This document shows positions 41,921 to 51,266 of a DNA stretch of 64,000 nt, in pieces. Numbering within the stretch: the stretch's first letter is position 1; every line of letters starts with the position of its first letter. Below the pieces are notes generated by a model. The model was not told the origin of the DNA, did not search any database, and saw only the letters and a program-made list of their open reading frames with translations. The DNA is from Cyclobacterium salsum (GTDB taxonomy: Bacteria; Bacteroidota; Bacteroidia; Cytophagales; Cyclobacteriaceae), in assembly GCF_010119245.1 (NCBI RefSeq), contig NZ_WNKG01000017.1, positions 1 to 64,000 of the forward strand. The letters run 5' to 3'. Both the position numbers and the translations under genes were made by a program.

Positions 41921-43315
41921 ATGAGATTCCTTACCATCTTTTTTTTGGTCGTTTTGTCATCCTATTCTGGGTCAGCGCAAGAATATGAATCCCTGTCCCC
42001 GATTGTATTTATTTACGATGCCAGCGGCTCCATGTGGGGTCAATTAGAGGGGAGAACCAAAATGGAAATTGCGGCTGAGGTGTTGACCAACTCCGTCAAT
42101 GGCCTTCGGAAAAATCAAAAAATCGGATTGGTCGCTTATGGACACCGGAATAAAGGTGATTGCGGGGATGTTGAATTTTTGGTTGATTTCGAGAATGGAA
42201 CTAAAACCGGCTTCAATACGGCCTTACATTCGATCAAACCACTGGGAATGACCCCTTTGGCTTATGCTACTTCGTTGGTAATTGATCAACTAAGGGACTC
42301 AAAAGCCAAGGCAACCGTCATTCTGGTAACCGATGGGATTGAGTCCTGCGACGGAAACATATGTGAGGTAGTGAGGCAAGCCAAAAAAGAAGGAATTGAT
42401 TTTCGCTTGCACATCATCGGTTTTGGCTTAGTCGATGAAGATACCGAGCCATTAAAATGCGCTGCTTTGGCCGGGGAGGGTCGGTACTTCCCGGCAACAG
42501 ATGCCGTGGACCTGGGAGCGGTCCTGAATGAAGCTACTACGGCTACCATAGACAAACCCAAAAGCAACGCTTCGGTATATGCCGTAAAGAATGGAATGCC
42601 CATTGATGCCATGGTTAAGGCTTATGATGTCGTTGGAAAAAGAGAGCCAATAAGTGTGCGCACTTACCGGGACACGGTCTTTTTTTATTTGCCACCGAGC
42701 ACATACAATTTTGAAGCAAGCCCGCTCGAAGGCAGTGATGTAAAAATGGTAACCGTTTCGGGAATAGAAAGTACGGAAGACAGACTGGTGCATCAGGAGA
42801 TTAGTTTTGACAGCGGGAAATTTGGGATTTCGATCTTAAATAATGGTGACTTTTGGGATGCGATGGTAAAAGTGATTGACCAAAATGGGAATAGGACCGC
42901 TTCGATTCGTACCTATAATTCAGCCAAAGAAGTAGAGGTAAACCCAGGTACGTATAAAATCACCATTCAGGCACTCGCCATGAACGGTATGGACACCTAT
43001 GCGGAAATTGAAAATGTCACCATCCAATCAGGCGGGATCACCCCTGTTACGTTTGATTTCCAAACAGGAACTGCACATATTGACGCACGGGTAGCGGACA
43101 GATCCATTGACAGTATGGTTACCTTAACCGAAGAATCCTCTGGCAAAAACGTAGCCGGAGGCCGTACCTATGATCGAGGAAAGGAATTTCTATTAAACCC
43201 TGGCATGTATAAGGTAAAAGTTACCCCACTAGGTGACTATAAGGACAGGAATGCACAGACCTTTACCTTGGAGGTAAAAAAAGCGGATAAAATAATGAAA
43301 ACCGTTCATTTCTGA
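41921..43315 (+). CDS. VWA domain protein with three C-terminal repeats
   Basis: A 464-residue secreted protein (signal to GSAQE). Residues about 26-205 are a von Willebrand factor A domain with an intact MIDAS: DASGS (D33, S35, S37) and, later, LVTDGIESCDG. Residues about 215-464 contain three repeats of about 75-90 residues, each with a xRTYxxxxxxxLPPGTYxxxxxPL-like core: SVRTYRDTVFFYLPPSTYNF, SIRTYNSAKEVEVNPGTYKI and GGRTYDRGKEFLLNPGMYKV. The repeats look like beta-sandwich modules. Binding or structural role in the envelope is likely; partner unknown. Confidence 0.85.
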   Translation: MRFLTIFFLVVLSSYSGSAQEYESLSPIVFIYDASGSMWGQLEGRTKMEIAAEVLTNSVNGLRKNQKIGLVAYGHRNKGDCGDVEFLVDFENGTKTGFNTALHSIKPLGMTPLAYATSLVIDQLRDSKAKATVILVTDGIESCDGNICEVVRQAKKEGIDFRLHIIGFGLVDEDTEPLKCAALAGEGRYFPATDAVDLGAVLNEATTATIDKPKSNASVYAVKNGMPIDAMVKAYDVVGKREPISVRTYRDTVFFYLPPSTYNFEASPLEGSDVKMVTVSGIESTEDRLVHQEISFDSGKFGISILNNGDFWDAMVKVIDQNGNRTASIRTYNSAKEVEVNPGTYKITIQALAMNGMDTYAEIENVTIQSGGITPVTFDFQTGTAHIDARVADRSIDSMVTLTEESSGKNVAGGRTYDRGKEFLLNPGMYKVKVTPLGDYKDRNAQTFTLEVKKADKIMKTVHF

Positions 43316-43341
43316 CCCTTAAAGAATGGTGATGGGAAATT

Positions 43342-43365
43342 GGGCCCTGTTGGCCCTTATTTTTT
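43342..43365 (+). terminator. Intrinsic terminator after VWA gene
   Basis: GGGCC (43342-43346) pairs with GGCCC (43352-43356) around a 5-base loop, followed by TTATTTTTT. It lies 27 bases after the VWA stop codon. Confidence 0.65.
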
Positions 43366-43468
43366 AGTAGTCAATTACTTGTTTGCCAATTCCGATGAAA
43401 AGCGGGGCATGGTTAATGCTGTACGCATTGATTATCTGATGGCCGGATAAAAGTTAATTTTTATTGAA

Positions 43469-44434
43469 ATGATACGAAAGAAAAGTGTGTCCGCGAGGAG
43501 GAAGGGGAAATTTAGAATCGCACATTTACCCGGGCTTTTTTGGAAAGCGGCGAAGATCTGGAATGACAACAATCCCTGGCGACTAGGGGCAGTAGTCGCC
43601 TACTATGCGGTGTTATCGCTTCCCGGCTTGCTGATCATTATTATCAACACGGTGGGAGCCATTTGGGGCACGGAGATCGTACAGGGGCAGATCACGGGTG
43701 AAATTTCGGAAGCCATAGGGCCTGATGCCGCCCAGGCAGTGATTGCCATTATAGAAAACACCCAAAAAGACGGCAGGACGGTTTTTGCTACCATTCTTGG
43801 AATAGCCATCTTAATTTTTGGAGCGACAGGTGTTTTTTACCAACTCCAGATTTCCATGAATGAAATTTGGGGTGTAAAAATTGATCCCAAAGCCGGATAC
43901 TGGAAAATCATCAAGGACAGGGCCTTGAGCCTGGCATTTGTCATGGCCATTGCGTTTTTATTGATTATCAGTTTTGTGGTTTCCACTGCCTTGACATTGG
44001 TCAGTACTTACCTGGCGCGCTTGTGGGAACCTGGCTATGTGGAAATTGCCCAGGTATTGGAGTTTCTATTTTCCACAGCTGTGTTAGGATGTTTGTTTGT
44101 TTTGATATTTAAATTTATGCCTGACATGAAGGTCCATTGGCGTTCCGTTTGGCTCGGTGGATTTATTACCGCTTTTTTATTTAATCTGGGCAAAATTTTA
44201 TTAAGCCTTTATTTTGGTATCGCCGAACCTGGCTCTACTTATGGCGCAGCGGGATCTGTGGTCCTGGTCTTATTGTGGGTATCGTATTCTTGTTTGATAC
44301 TGTTTTTTGGAGCCGCATTTACCCGGGTTTATGCCGAACGATACGGACCAACGCTTCACCCTGAGGATTTCGCCATTAGGGTGGAAAACAAAGAAGTTAT
44401 TATTGAAAAGGGGAGTAAAAAATTAGGAAACTAA
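43469..44434 (+). CDS. YihY/BrkB family membrane protein
   Basis: A 321-residue inner-membrane protein with about six helices. Family marks are NNPWRLGAVVAYYAVLSLPG (first helix), IFGATGVFYQLQISMNEIWGV, and GAAGSVVLVLLWVSYSCLILFFGAAFT with VYAERYG at the end of the last helix. YihY proteins were once mis-assigned as RNase BN; their role is unknown and may concern membrane transport. Complete from the ATG at 43469. Confidence 0.9.
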   Translation: MIRKKSVSARRKGKFRIAHLPGLFWKAAKIWNDNNPWRLGAVVAYYAVLSLPGLLIIIINTVGAIWGTEIVQGQITGEISEAIGPDAAQAVIAIIENTQKDGRTVFATILGIAILIFGATGVFYQLQISMNEIWGVKIDPKAGYWKIIKDRALSLAFVMAIAFLLIISFVVSTALTLVSTYLARLWEPGYVEIAQVLEFLFSTAVLGCLFVLIFKFMPDMKVHWRSVWLGGFITAFLFNLGKILLSLYFGIAEPGSTYGAAGSVVLVLLWVSYSCLILFFGAAFTRVYAERYGPTLHPEDFAIRVENKEVIIEKGSKKLGN

Positions 44435-44464
44435 CGTTTAACCGGATAAGAAAGGTCTCATTAA

Positions 44465-44989
44465 TCACCCTTTGTTTCCAAGTACCGTTTTCCAGCCTTT
44501 ACTTTCTATCTCTTCAGCGGTATTTTCTACTTTTTCTTTGAGTGATTTTTTGAATGTTGCCATTTTGGCCCCAGTCTTTTCCTCAAAGGCACCAACAATC
44601 GAGGCGGCCAGGATCCCGGCATTCTTTGCCCCATTCAATGCCACCGTGGCGACGGGGATACCGGAAGGCATTTGCAAAATAGAAAGGATGCTGTCCCAGC
44701 CATCAATGGAATTGGAGGATTTGACCGGTACCCCAATGACCGGCAAGGTGGTCAGTGAGGCCACCATCCCTGGCAGATGGGCAGCGCCCCCTGCCCCGGC
44801 AATAATCACCTTTATGCCCCTTGCCTTGGCATTTTCTGCGTAATCAATCATTCGACGGGGAGTTCGATGCGCCGAAACGATCGTGAGCTCGTAACCGACT
44901 TCCATTTCTTCTAAAAATTTGGCCGCCTCTGCCATGACAGGCAAATCAGACTGACTGCCCATTATGATACCTACCTGAACCTTGCTCAT
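44465..44989 (-). CDS. purE: N5-carboxyaminoimidazole ribonucleotide mutase
   Basis: A 174-residue class I PurE. It has [12 protein letters not shown] (substrate phosphate loop), the SAHRTP motif with its catalytic histidine, [34 protein letters not shown] and [14 protein letters not shown]. It moves the carboxylate of N5-CAIR to C4 in purine biosynthesis. Its start overlaps the purK stop by four bases (ATGA), so the two are translated together. Confidence 0.95.
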   Translation of the reverse strand: MSKVQVGIIMGSQSDLPVMAEAAKFLEEMEVGYELTIVSAHRTPRRMIDYAENAKARGIKVIIAGAGGAAHLPGMVASLTTLPVIGVPVKSSNSIDGWDSILSILQMPSGIPVATVALNGAKNAGILAASIVGAFEEKTGAKMATFKKSLKEKVENTAEEIESKGWKTVLGNKG

Positions 44990-46125
44990 GCTTTTATCTT
45001 GATTAATTCTTTGATTCGCTGTGCTTTTTCTTTTAGCCGATCCACATCCGCTTCCAATACCGTCACGTGCCCCATTTTCCGAAAAGGCTTGGTCAGTTTC
45101 TTCCCGTAAAGATGCAAGTACACGCCCTTCATGTTTATCGCTTCATCCATTCCTTCTACCAATGCCTCTCCCGTATATCCGTCTTCCCCCAGCAAATTAA
45201 CCATGGCGGCAGCACTACGGATACCGGTATCCCCCAGCGGCATGCCCATTACAGCCCGGAGGTGTTGTTCAAATTGGGAAGTAAAATTAGCTTCAATGGT
45301 ATGGTGACCGCTGTTATGTGGTCTGGGGGCAATCTCATTCACCAGGATTTCCCCGGATCTGGTGACAAATAGTTCCACTGCCAGCAAGCCCACCATATCC
45401 AACTTTTCGATCACCTCCAACGCCAGCGCTTGTGCCTGCTGATCTGTTTCCGCAGAAATGGCTGCCGGAGAAAACAAAAACTCCACCAGATTGTGTACCG
45501 GATGAAAAGCGCACTCTACCGATGGAAAGGTCTTTACCTCCCCTTGTTCATTTCTGGCGACAATGACGGCGAGTTCCTTATCGAAATCAACAAATTTCTC
45601 AAGCAAACCCGGCGCGTCAAAGGCTTTGTCAATATCCTGCGCCTCTCGAATGAGTTGCACCCCGCGGCCATCGTAACCTTCTTTTCCCAATTTATGCACG
45701 GCAGGCAAAAAATCCAGGTGTTGCTTGACATCTGCTTTGGTTTCCGTCAGCACAAAAGGGGAGGTAGGGATGCCTTTATCCTGGTAAAATTGTTTTTGCT
45801 TGCGCTTGTCCTGAATCAATTCGATAATATGTGGTTGGGGAAATATTTTCCTACCCTCCTTTTCCAGTTGGTAAAGTGCCTGGGTATTTACATGCTCAAT
45901 CTCTATGGAAATCACATCGCATACTTTCCCAAATTCATACACCGTGTTAAAATCCGTAAGATTGCCCTGAACGAAGCGGCCGCAAAGGTCTTTACAAGGA
46001 GCCTCCGCATCCGGATCCAAAATGTGGATGTCCAGGTTATAATTGATGGCAGATTGAATGAGCATTCGGCCCAGTTGTCCACCTCCTAAGATGCCTAAAG
46101 TCTGTTGCTGGTAATTTTTCTGCAC
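44986..46125 (-). CDS. purK: N5-carboxyaminoimidazole ribonucleotide synthase
   Basis: A 379-residue PurK with an N-terminal Rossmann part ([13 protein letters not shown]), a central ATP-grasp domain ([35 protein letters not shown]) and a C-terminal [19 protein letters not shown] motif that supplies metal-binding Glu and Asn. It makes N5-CAIR from AIR, bicarbonate and ATP, the step before PurE. First gene of a two-gene operon, starting at the ATG at 46125. No PurR-type operator was recognised. Confidence 0.95.
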   Translation of the reverse strand: MQKNYQQQTLGILGGGQLGRMLIQSAINYNLDIHILDPDAEAPCKDLCGRFVQGNLTDFNTVYEFGKVCDVISIEIEHVNTQALYQLEKEGRKIFPQPHIIELIQDKRKQKQFYQDKGIPTSPFVLTETKADVKQHLDFLPAVHKLGKEGYDGRGVQLIREAQDIDKAFDAPGLLEKFVDFDKELAVIVARNEQGEVKTFPSVECAFHPVHNLVEFLFSPAAISAETDQQAQALALEVIEKLDMVGLLAVELFVTRSGEILVNEIAPRPHNSGHHTIEANFTSQFEQHLRAVMGMPLGDTGIRSAAAMVNLLGEDGYTGEALVEGMDEAINMKGVYLHLYGKKLTKPFRKMGHVTVLEADVDRLKEKAQRIKELIKIKA

Positions 46126-46184
46126 AATCTGGCTGATTTACATGGTTTGCGAACTCAAAAATAGGCATAAATACCGAATGGAAA

Positions 46185-46214
46185 TAAAAAAACCGCCATT
46201 CCCGGCGGTTTTCA
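46185..46214 (-). terminator. Intrinsic terminator (minus strand)
   Basis: AAACCGCC (46190-46197) and GGCGGTTT (46204-46211) form an 8-bp stem with a 6-base loop. Read on the - strand it is followed by a T-rich run. It ends the small membrane protein gene and insulates purK. Confidence 0.85.
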
Positions 46215-46243
46215 TTTATTAAATTTTCAATAGGTTTCAAAGG

Positions 46244-46396
46244 CTAAACCGTCCTCCCGCCTATAAGACGGAATAGAATAGCAATTACAGCTAAGACCAA
46301 TAATATATGAATTAGTCCACCTACGCTATAAACAAATGCTCCTACAATCCATCCAATGACCAGGATGATCGCAATCAAATACAATAAAGAACTCAT
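46244..46396 (-). CDS. Lmo0937-family small membrane protein
   Basis: A 50-residue protein with two hydrophobic helices (SSLLYLIAIILVIGWIVGAF and GGLIHILLVLAVIAILFRLI) and the tail GGRTV. This is the Lmo0937-type membrane protein family, widespread and short; function unknown. Its start is the ATG at 46396 and its stop lies 30 bases before a terminator. It is a single-gene unit. Confidence 0.8.
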   Translation of the reverse strand: MSSLLYLIAIILVIGWIVGAFVYSVGGLIHILLVLAVIAILFRLIGGRTV

Positions 46397-46463
46397 AGTG
46401 GTGTTGGTTAATGATGATTATAAATTTCATTTGAATAGTACCAATATTTATGCCAAACAAAAT

Positions 46464-48245
46464 TTAATTTTTATCAGTACCTGTTTTAGAGAGGTTTATC
46501 CCCATCAGTTCCATCAGGATTTTCGCATTAAAATTAGGACAGGAGCCGGGCTTAATCTTGTAGTCAAACACAATTTCATCCTTTTGTATATCATGGTGGA
46601 AACTATAATTGGACAGAGTAGGAAGACTACTTTCTAATTCACTCAATTCAATATCATGGGTTGAAATAATGCCTTTGGACGAGCTTCCGGCCAGTTGCCG
46701 GATCAAGGCCTCGCTACCCATTATCCGGTCCGCCGTATTAGTACCCTTCAGTATTTCATCCAAAAGGTAAAAAACAGGCTTACCTTCCTTGGCCAGATCC
46801 AGCAATCCTTTAATTCGGGCCAGCTCAGCATAAAATGAACTGATACTTTCTCCCAAGCTATCGGTGTTTCTCATGCTAGTGTAAAGCTGAAAATGACCAC
46901 AGCTAAGCTGTGCGGCAAAAGGAGGAAGCCCCATACCCGCCAAAACCAGATTGATGCCTACCGTGCGCATAAAAGTTGTTTTCCCAGACATGTTGGAGCC
47001 GGTAAGGAGAATGACCTGATCCTTCGCTCCCATTTTAAAATCATTTGCCACGCAGTCTTCCGGTTTTATCAAGGGATGTTTGACCGCGTCCAACTTCAAG
47101 TCTGCTGCTGAGGACCAATAAACAGGAGCCGATAATTTTTCCTCTCTAATAAAAGCGGCCAACGAAACCAATGCCTCCCAATTTTCGAACGTTTCTTCCC
47201 ATTGCCGGATATAGCTTCCCACCCCTCTGTGCCAGCGGACCAATCGGTAAAGCACGTAAAAATCAGTCCAGAAAAAAACGTTAAAAATCAAGTACATAAG
47301 ATTCGTCCTGTTCTGCAACAAAAACGTCAGGCTTTCCAACTGATCCAGGGCCTTGGATGCCAGAAAACCATGGTTTTTTACGGGTTGCTGAAACCCATTT
47401 AGTAGGGAATGCTCAAACTCCTGCCTTTCGAGCAAATTTGCCCAGGCTTGTAAGGTTTTTAGGTCACTGTCGTTTGGCAGGGCCTTCATCGCCTCCAGAA
47501 GTGGCTTAAAGGCAAATCCAAGCAAAAGCAGCCCAAGGCCTATAAAAACACTTAAGTACACCGTCGGAAACCAGCCCAATAACACTCCCAGCAATACCAA
47601 AAGGCCCAGAGAAGGACCAATAATCATGGGTAATAGGAATAGCGGACTCCAATATAACGTCTTTTCCAACCAGCGGTAAAAAGCTACCTTTGACTTTTCC
47701 TGTTTTAAAAAAGCCCTACCCAGTGATTCAAATATGAATAAAAAATCTGTTTTTCTACTCAGTTCAAGTAATGCCTCCCGCTTTTCTTCGGCGGCCTTCG
47801 GTTGAAGCGGATTTCGGATCCAACCTGCCAACTTGCTTCGTCCGCCTTTGCTGACCGTGTGGTTGAGTAATTGGAAAAGCGAATGTTCTCCAAACAAATC
47901 CAGGTCACTTGAAAAGGGATGGGCCGGATCGATAAAATCGGTTCCCGGATCGAAACCGGCAAATTTTCTTTCCTGCCGCTTTTCCCCCATCCGATGGATG
48001 TCCAGAAGCGATTCGTAAAAACGTTCCCGGTCTTTTTGGGTGTTAAACTTTAATATCAAAACGATAAATACCCCACTTAAGGGAAAAAACAGCAATGCGG
48101 ACCAGTGCGACTCGGAAATGCCCACGATTAAAACAATCCCCAGCAAAAAAAACAAGACCAACCGACCCACTGACAACATCAAAGCCTTTTTCCTGGCGTC
48201 TTCCACCGATTTTTTCGGATCTGTAAGGTCAAAATTAGTATTCAT
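46464..48245 (-). CDS. MutS-like ATPase, membrane-anchored
   Basis: A 593-residue protein. The N-terminal part has hydrophobic segments (VGRLVLFFLLGIVLIVGISE and a cluster around 215-255). The C-terminal 200 residues are a MutS ATPase: Walker A TGSNMSGKTTFMRTVG, then FAAQLSCGHFQLYTSMRNTDSL, and YLLDEILKGTNTADRIMGSEAL as Walker B with the conserved Ser/Thr region. The mismatch-recognition domain of MutS is absent, so this is the Bacteroidota MutS-related family and not a repair protein in the classical sense. I choose the ATG at 48245; the frame reaches a TTG at 48275. Confidence 0.85.
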   Translation of the reverse strand: MNTNFDLTDPKKSVEDARKKALMLSVGRLVLFFLLGIVLIVGISESHWSALLFFPLSGVFIVLILKFNTQKDRERFYESLLDIHRMGEKRQERKFAGFDPGTDFIDPAHPFSSDLDLFGEHSLFQLLNHTVSKGGRSKLAGWIRNPLQPKAAEEKREALLELSRKTDFLFIFESLGRAFLKQEKSKVAFYRWLEKTLYWSPLFLLPMIIGPSLGLLVLLGVLLGWFPTVYLSVFIGLGLLLLGFAFKPLLEAMKALPNDSDLKTLQAWANLLERQEFEHSLLNGFQQPVKNHGFLASKALDQLESLTFLLQNRTNLMYLIFNVFFWTDFYVLYRLVRWHRGVGSYIRQWEETFENWEALVSLAAFIREEKLSAPVYWSSAADLKLDAVKHPLIKPEDCVANDFKMGAKDQVILLTGSNMSGKTTFMRTVGINLVLAGMGLPPFAAQLSCGHFQLYTSMRNTDSLGESISSFYAELARIKGLLDLAKEGKPVFYLLDEILKGTNTADRIMGSEALIRQLAGSSSKGIISTHDIELSELESSLPTLSNYSFHHDIQKDEIVFDYKIKPGSCPNFNAKILMELMGINLSKTGTDKN

Positions 48246-48718
48246 ATAGATTGGATTTTGCGAATAAAGGGACAAAGATAAAAAGAATTTTGCTGGGTAC
48301 CCCTCTTACCTAAAGCCGGACAAAAAAAGACAGGATACCCGGCCCGACCCTGCCGGAATTCTGAAAAAATAGAAAGGTCTTCAACAAGTAACACTCGGAA
48401 AATCAGCTGTCCAAATAATTACACCTTAGCTCTTCCATGTATAAATATTATTTATTTTATTTTTTATTTCATTATACTACTTGAAATCAAGCCTAAAAAC
48501 GAAAAATGGAATCGGGATCGATTATCAACTACATTTTTTTTGAAAAAAAAGGCAATTTTAAAGCTATATCGGCAGGTGCATGCGGATTTTTGCTTTTCAA
48601 AATCAATTATATGTTTTGTTCATTTTTGAAGTAAATTAGTTGGTTTCTTATTAGTAAAACAACGTATTCTATTCTACATTTCGTATACAAACAACAAGGT
48701 CATTGACTTTAGCATACG
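48246..48718. other. 473-base AT-rich intergenic region
   Basis: Divergent promoter region between the MutS-like gene (- strand) and the lipoprotein (+ strand). It has an AT-rich block (48437-48480) and runs of T and A, but no palindrome, terminator or small ORF that I can support. Confidence 0.5.
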
Positions 48719-49519
48719 ATGGGAACTTCGAATTTACGTTTGGTTAGCTGGTTTGTAGTAGCCTTCCCTCTCCTGGTCTTTTCCTGCATGGAGCCTGAAA
48801 TGGAAGACCCGGCTCCCAAAATGGAAATGATTTCTTCAGAAGAGGTGGCCCATACAATGGGACTCATGGAGGAGGTAGACCTGATGGCGCTGTCGGCCTT
48901 GCAACAAGACTTAACCCAACAGAAAATCAGTCCCTTAGTGGATGTTTCCTATTGCCCTGGCTCGATTTTCCAGCGGGACGAGAAAAACAAAAGAATAAAA
49001 ATAGATTTTGGGGATGGTTGTGTCTCTAGCAGGGGAATTGAAAAAAAAGGAATTGTAATCATCGATTATACCGATGAATTTCTGATAAAAGGAAGTAAAG
49101 TAACCATTGCGTTTGAAGATTTTTACCTAAACGGGCATCAATTGAAAGGTAGCCGTTCTTTGGAAAATCTTGGATTTGAGGTAAACAGCCGAAGTCTTCG
49201 GATTTCTTCGGTGACAAATGATTTTAAAATGACATCCCGTACGGGGAAGACCTTTAATTTAAATTTGGATTACATTAAAAACTTACATTTATCAACGGAT
49301 AAAAATGGGTTCCGGATCTACCTGGAAGGGTATGGCAACTTATCCTCATCGGACGATCAGAAGACATCATTCGAAATCATCCATCCGGTAGTCTATTTAC
49401 AGGAATGTATGAACTCAGGCCTGTCCATTCCTTCAAAGGGAAGTATGCAGCTGAAAGGTGAAAAAGAGTTACAAGTGTTAATCACGTTTGATTCGGAGGG
49501 TTGTACACCTGACCCTTGA
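48719..49519 (+). CDS. Lipoprotein of unknown function
   Basis: A 266-residue lipoprotein (FPLLVFSC, Cys 23). After an acidic spacer (EPEMEDPAPKME) the protein has SPLVDVSYCPGSIFQ, IDFGDGCVSSRGIEKKG and long beta strands to EGCTPDP. Cysteines at CPGS, DGC, QECM and EGC could form disulfides. No family is recognised. It is a single gene ended by a strong terminator. Confidence 0.6.
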   Translation: MGTSNLRLVSWFVVAFPLLVFSCMEPEMEDPAPKMEMISSEEVAHTMGLMEEVDLMALSALQQDLTQQKISPLVDVSYCPGSIFQRDEKNKRIKIDFGDGCVSSRGIEKKGIVIIDYTDEFLIKGSKVTIAFEDFYLNGHQLKGSRSLENLGFEVNSRSLRISSVTNDFKMTSRTGKTFNLNLDYIKNLHLSTDKNGFRIYLEGYGNLSSSDDQKTSFEIIHPVVYLQECMNSGLSIPSKGSMQLKGEKELQVLITFDSEGCTPDP

Positions 49520-49616
49520 GAGAAAGAGTTTATTTTTTTGAAGATTAATTACGAGTGAAGTAGGAAGTGAAGTTGGTTGAATTTTGGTAGTTGGTTATTT
49601 TTTAATGTAGGGTTTG

Positions 49617-49662
49617 CCCGGAGCCTCTTAACTTGGTAGTAACAGAGGCTCCGGCTTTTTTT
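49617..49662 (+). terminator. Intrinsic terminator
   Basis: CCGGAGCCTCT (49618-49628) pairs with AGAGGCTCCGG (49644-49654) around a 15-base loop, followed by C and seven T. It closes the lipoprotein gene and touches the stop codon of the convergent MscS gene. Confidence 0.85.
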
Positions 49663-50512
49663 ACCCTTTAATTTCAGGTTTTCCCTCTGGAAAAAAGTGA
49701 TGCAAATCGCGCTGAGGAAAGGGAACTTCAATATCATGTGCCTCCAGCGATTCTTTTATGGTTTCCATATTATCCCAAAACACCGGCCATAAGTCGTCTG
49801 CATTCGCCCAGCATCTTACCGATAAATCCAGAGAATTATCCCCAAAATTGGTGAAATAAACGGCGGGTGCCGGATCCGGAAGTATTCGATCGTCTTTTTT
49901 CAGGGTGTCCAGAATGACTTGGCGGGTTTTTTTCAGATCAGTGCCATAGGCTACTCCCACCGCCATCTCAACTCTGCGCGTGGGTTTAATGGATAAATTA
50001 ACAATGCTATTATTAGCCAGGGCACCGTTAGGTATGGTTACGACTTTATTATCAAAATTTCTAACGGTCGTATAAAGGATGGCGATATTTTCGACCGAGC
50101 CCAGGGTTCCCTGCGCCTCAATGGTGTCGCCTACTTTAAAAGGCTTGAAGACCAAAATAAGAATTCCTCCGGCAAAATTTGCCAGGGAGCCTTGCAGTGC
50201 CAAACCAACGGCCAAACCGGCAGCACCTAGTACGGCGATAAACGCAGTAACCTCTACGCCCACTGTCGAGAGAATAATTAATATCAATACCACATACAAA
50301 AACCCCTTCAGAAAGCTATTCAAAAAAGAAGTTAAGGATGGATCGATATCGTATTTGGCGAAGACCTTATTAAGTGCCTTTAAGGTAAAATTGATTACCC
50401 ATTTACCGACAAAATAAACGATTACGGCAATGAGAATGCTTGTTAAAGCATCTAAAATAAACGGAAGGGCACTCGTAAACACCCCTTCATAATCTATAGT
50501 ATCCATATCCAT
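49661..50512 (-). CDS. Small-conductance mechanosensitive channel (MscS)
   Basis: A 283-residue MscS-type channel. Three N-terminal helices (ALTSILIAVIVYFVGKWVI; GFLYVVLILIILSTVGVEVTAF; AVLGAAGLAVGLALQGSLAN as the pore helix TM3) lead into the beta domain (PFKVGDTIEAQGTLGSVENI; TVRNFDNKVVTIPNGALANNSIVN). It releases solutes on hypo-osmotic shock. Complete; it is followed by the methyltransferase gene on the same strand 46 bases away in the upstream direction. Confidence 0.92.
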   Translation of the reverse strand: MDMDTIDYEGVFTSALPFILDALTSILIAVIVYFVGKWVINFTLKALNKVFAKYDIDPSLTSFLNSFLKGFLYVVLILIILSTVGVEVTAFIAVLGAAGLAVGLALQGSLANFAGGILILVFKPFKVGDTIEAQGTLGSVENIAILYTTVRNFDNKVVTIPNGALANNSIVNLSIKPTRRVEMAVGVAYGTDLKKTRQVILDTLKKDDRILPDPAPAVYFTNFGDNSLDLSVRCWANADDLWPVFWDNMETIKESLEAHDIEVPFPQRDLHHFFPEGKPEIKG

Positions 50513-50558
50513 AGGTTAATTATGATTTTAGGTTAAAATTTAAATTACAAAATAATAT

Positions 50559-51266
50559 TCACACCCAGCAAATAACTTGCCATCTAAATGCCCAATGCCA
50601 GGAAATTTTATATTTTTCAATGCCAGCAGCGCTCAATAATCGCTCCCAATCCCCTCTTGAAAATGCCCTCAAAACCGAAAGCGGAGCATCATTCTTTACC
50701 ATTTGAGAACGAGAGAAGGCTGCTGTCAGCCATTTAATGCCGTGATAAGCTAAAAAATGCCGGTGGAGATCATTAATCACCAATCCGATCCTGGTACGCT
50801 TCCTGAGGTTGATTAGCATCCGAACCAATTCCTCATCTGTAAAATGATGCATAAATAAGGTGCAGGTTTGAATGTCCACTTCTTCCGTCAAATAATCCGC
50901 ATCAAACACGTTTCCTTGCCTGAATTCAATGTCAGGATAGTTGAGCTGAACGTTTCCTTTTGCCAGGGAAATAATATTTGGATTGGCATCTATGCCGATG
51001 ATTCGCAACGCGTATCCATTTCGTATACTCCAGTCTTTCATCACCAGGGTCATGTCGCCTCCTCCACATCCCAGATCAGCTACGCTGTAGGGGCGACCGA
51101 CATTTTTCCCAACCAGTTCCCGAATCCCTGAAGTGGTTACCTTATTCCCCCCCAGCAGTCGATTGATGGTCTTGAGCTCTCGCAGCGTTTGCTCCAGTTC
51201 CCTGCCGCTGCAATGCAGGTCGTCCATCAATTCCTTCGTGTAGGATCTTTTGGAAAACGTGCTCAT
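50559..51266 (-). CDS. SAM-dependent methyltransferase of type III PKS locus
   Basis: A 235-residue class I methyltransferase: motif I YSVADLGCGGGDMTL (about 78-92), then IRIIGIDANPNIISLAKG-like motif II, and a motif IV region EVDIQTCTLFMHHFTDEEL. The N-terminal 70 residues contain SKRSYTKELMDDLHCSGRE. It overlaps the type III PKS gene by four bases (ATGA), so it acts on the polyketide product, most likely as an O- or C-methyltransferase of an alkylresorcinol or quinol. Complete. Confidence 0.88.
   Translation of the reverse strand: MSTFSKRSYTKELMDDLHCSGRELEQTLRELKTINRLLGGNKVTTSGIRELVGKNVGRPYSVADLGCGGGDMTLVMKDWSIRNGYALRIIGIDANPNIISLAKGNVQLNYPDIEFRQGNVFDADYLTEEVDIQTCTLFMHHFTDEELVRMLINLRKRTRIGLVINDLHRHFLAYHGIKWLTAAFSRSQMVKNDAPLSVLRAFSRGDWERLLSAAGIEKYKISWHWAFRWQVICWV

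Noticed and set aside
43469-44434. Ribonuclease BN
   Set aside because: Old annotation of the YihY family; the protein is a multi-helix membrane protein without nuclease motifs.
45430-46089. 219-residue open frame on the + strand
   Set aside because: Antisense to purK, whose ATP-grasp motifs are certain. The frame has no family features.
46464-48245. MutS mismatch-repair protein
   Set aside because: The ATPase is MutS-type, but the N-terminal mismatch-recognition domain is missing and hydrophobic segments are present; named MutS-like instead.
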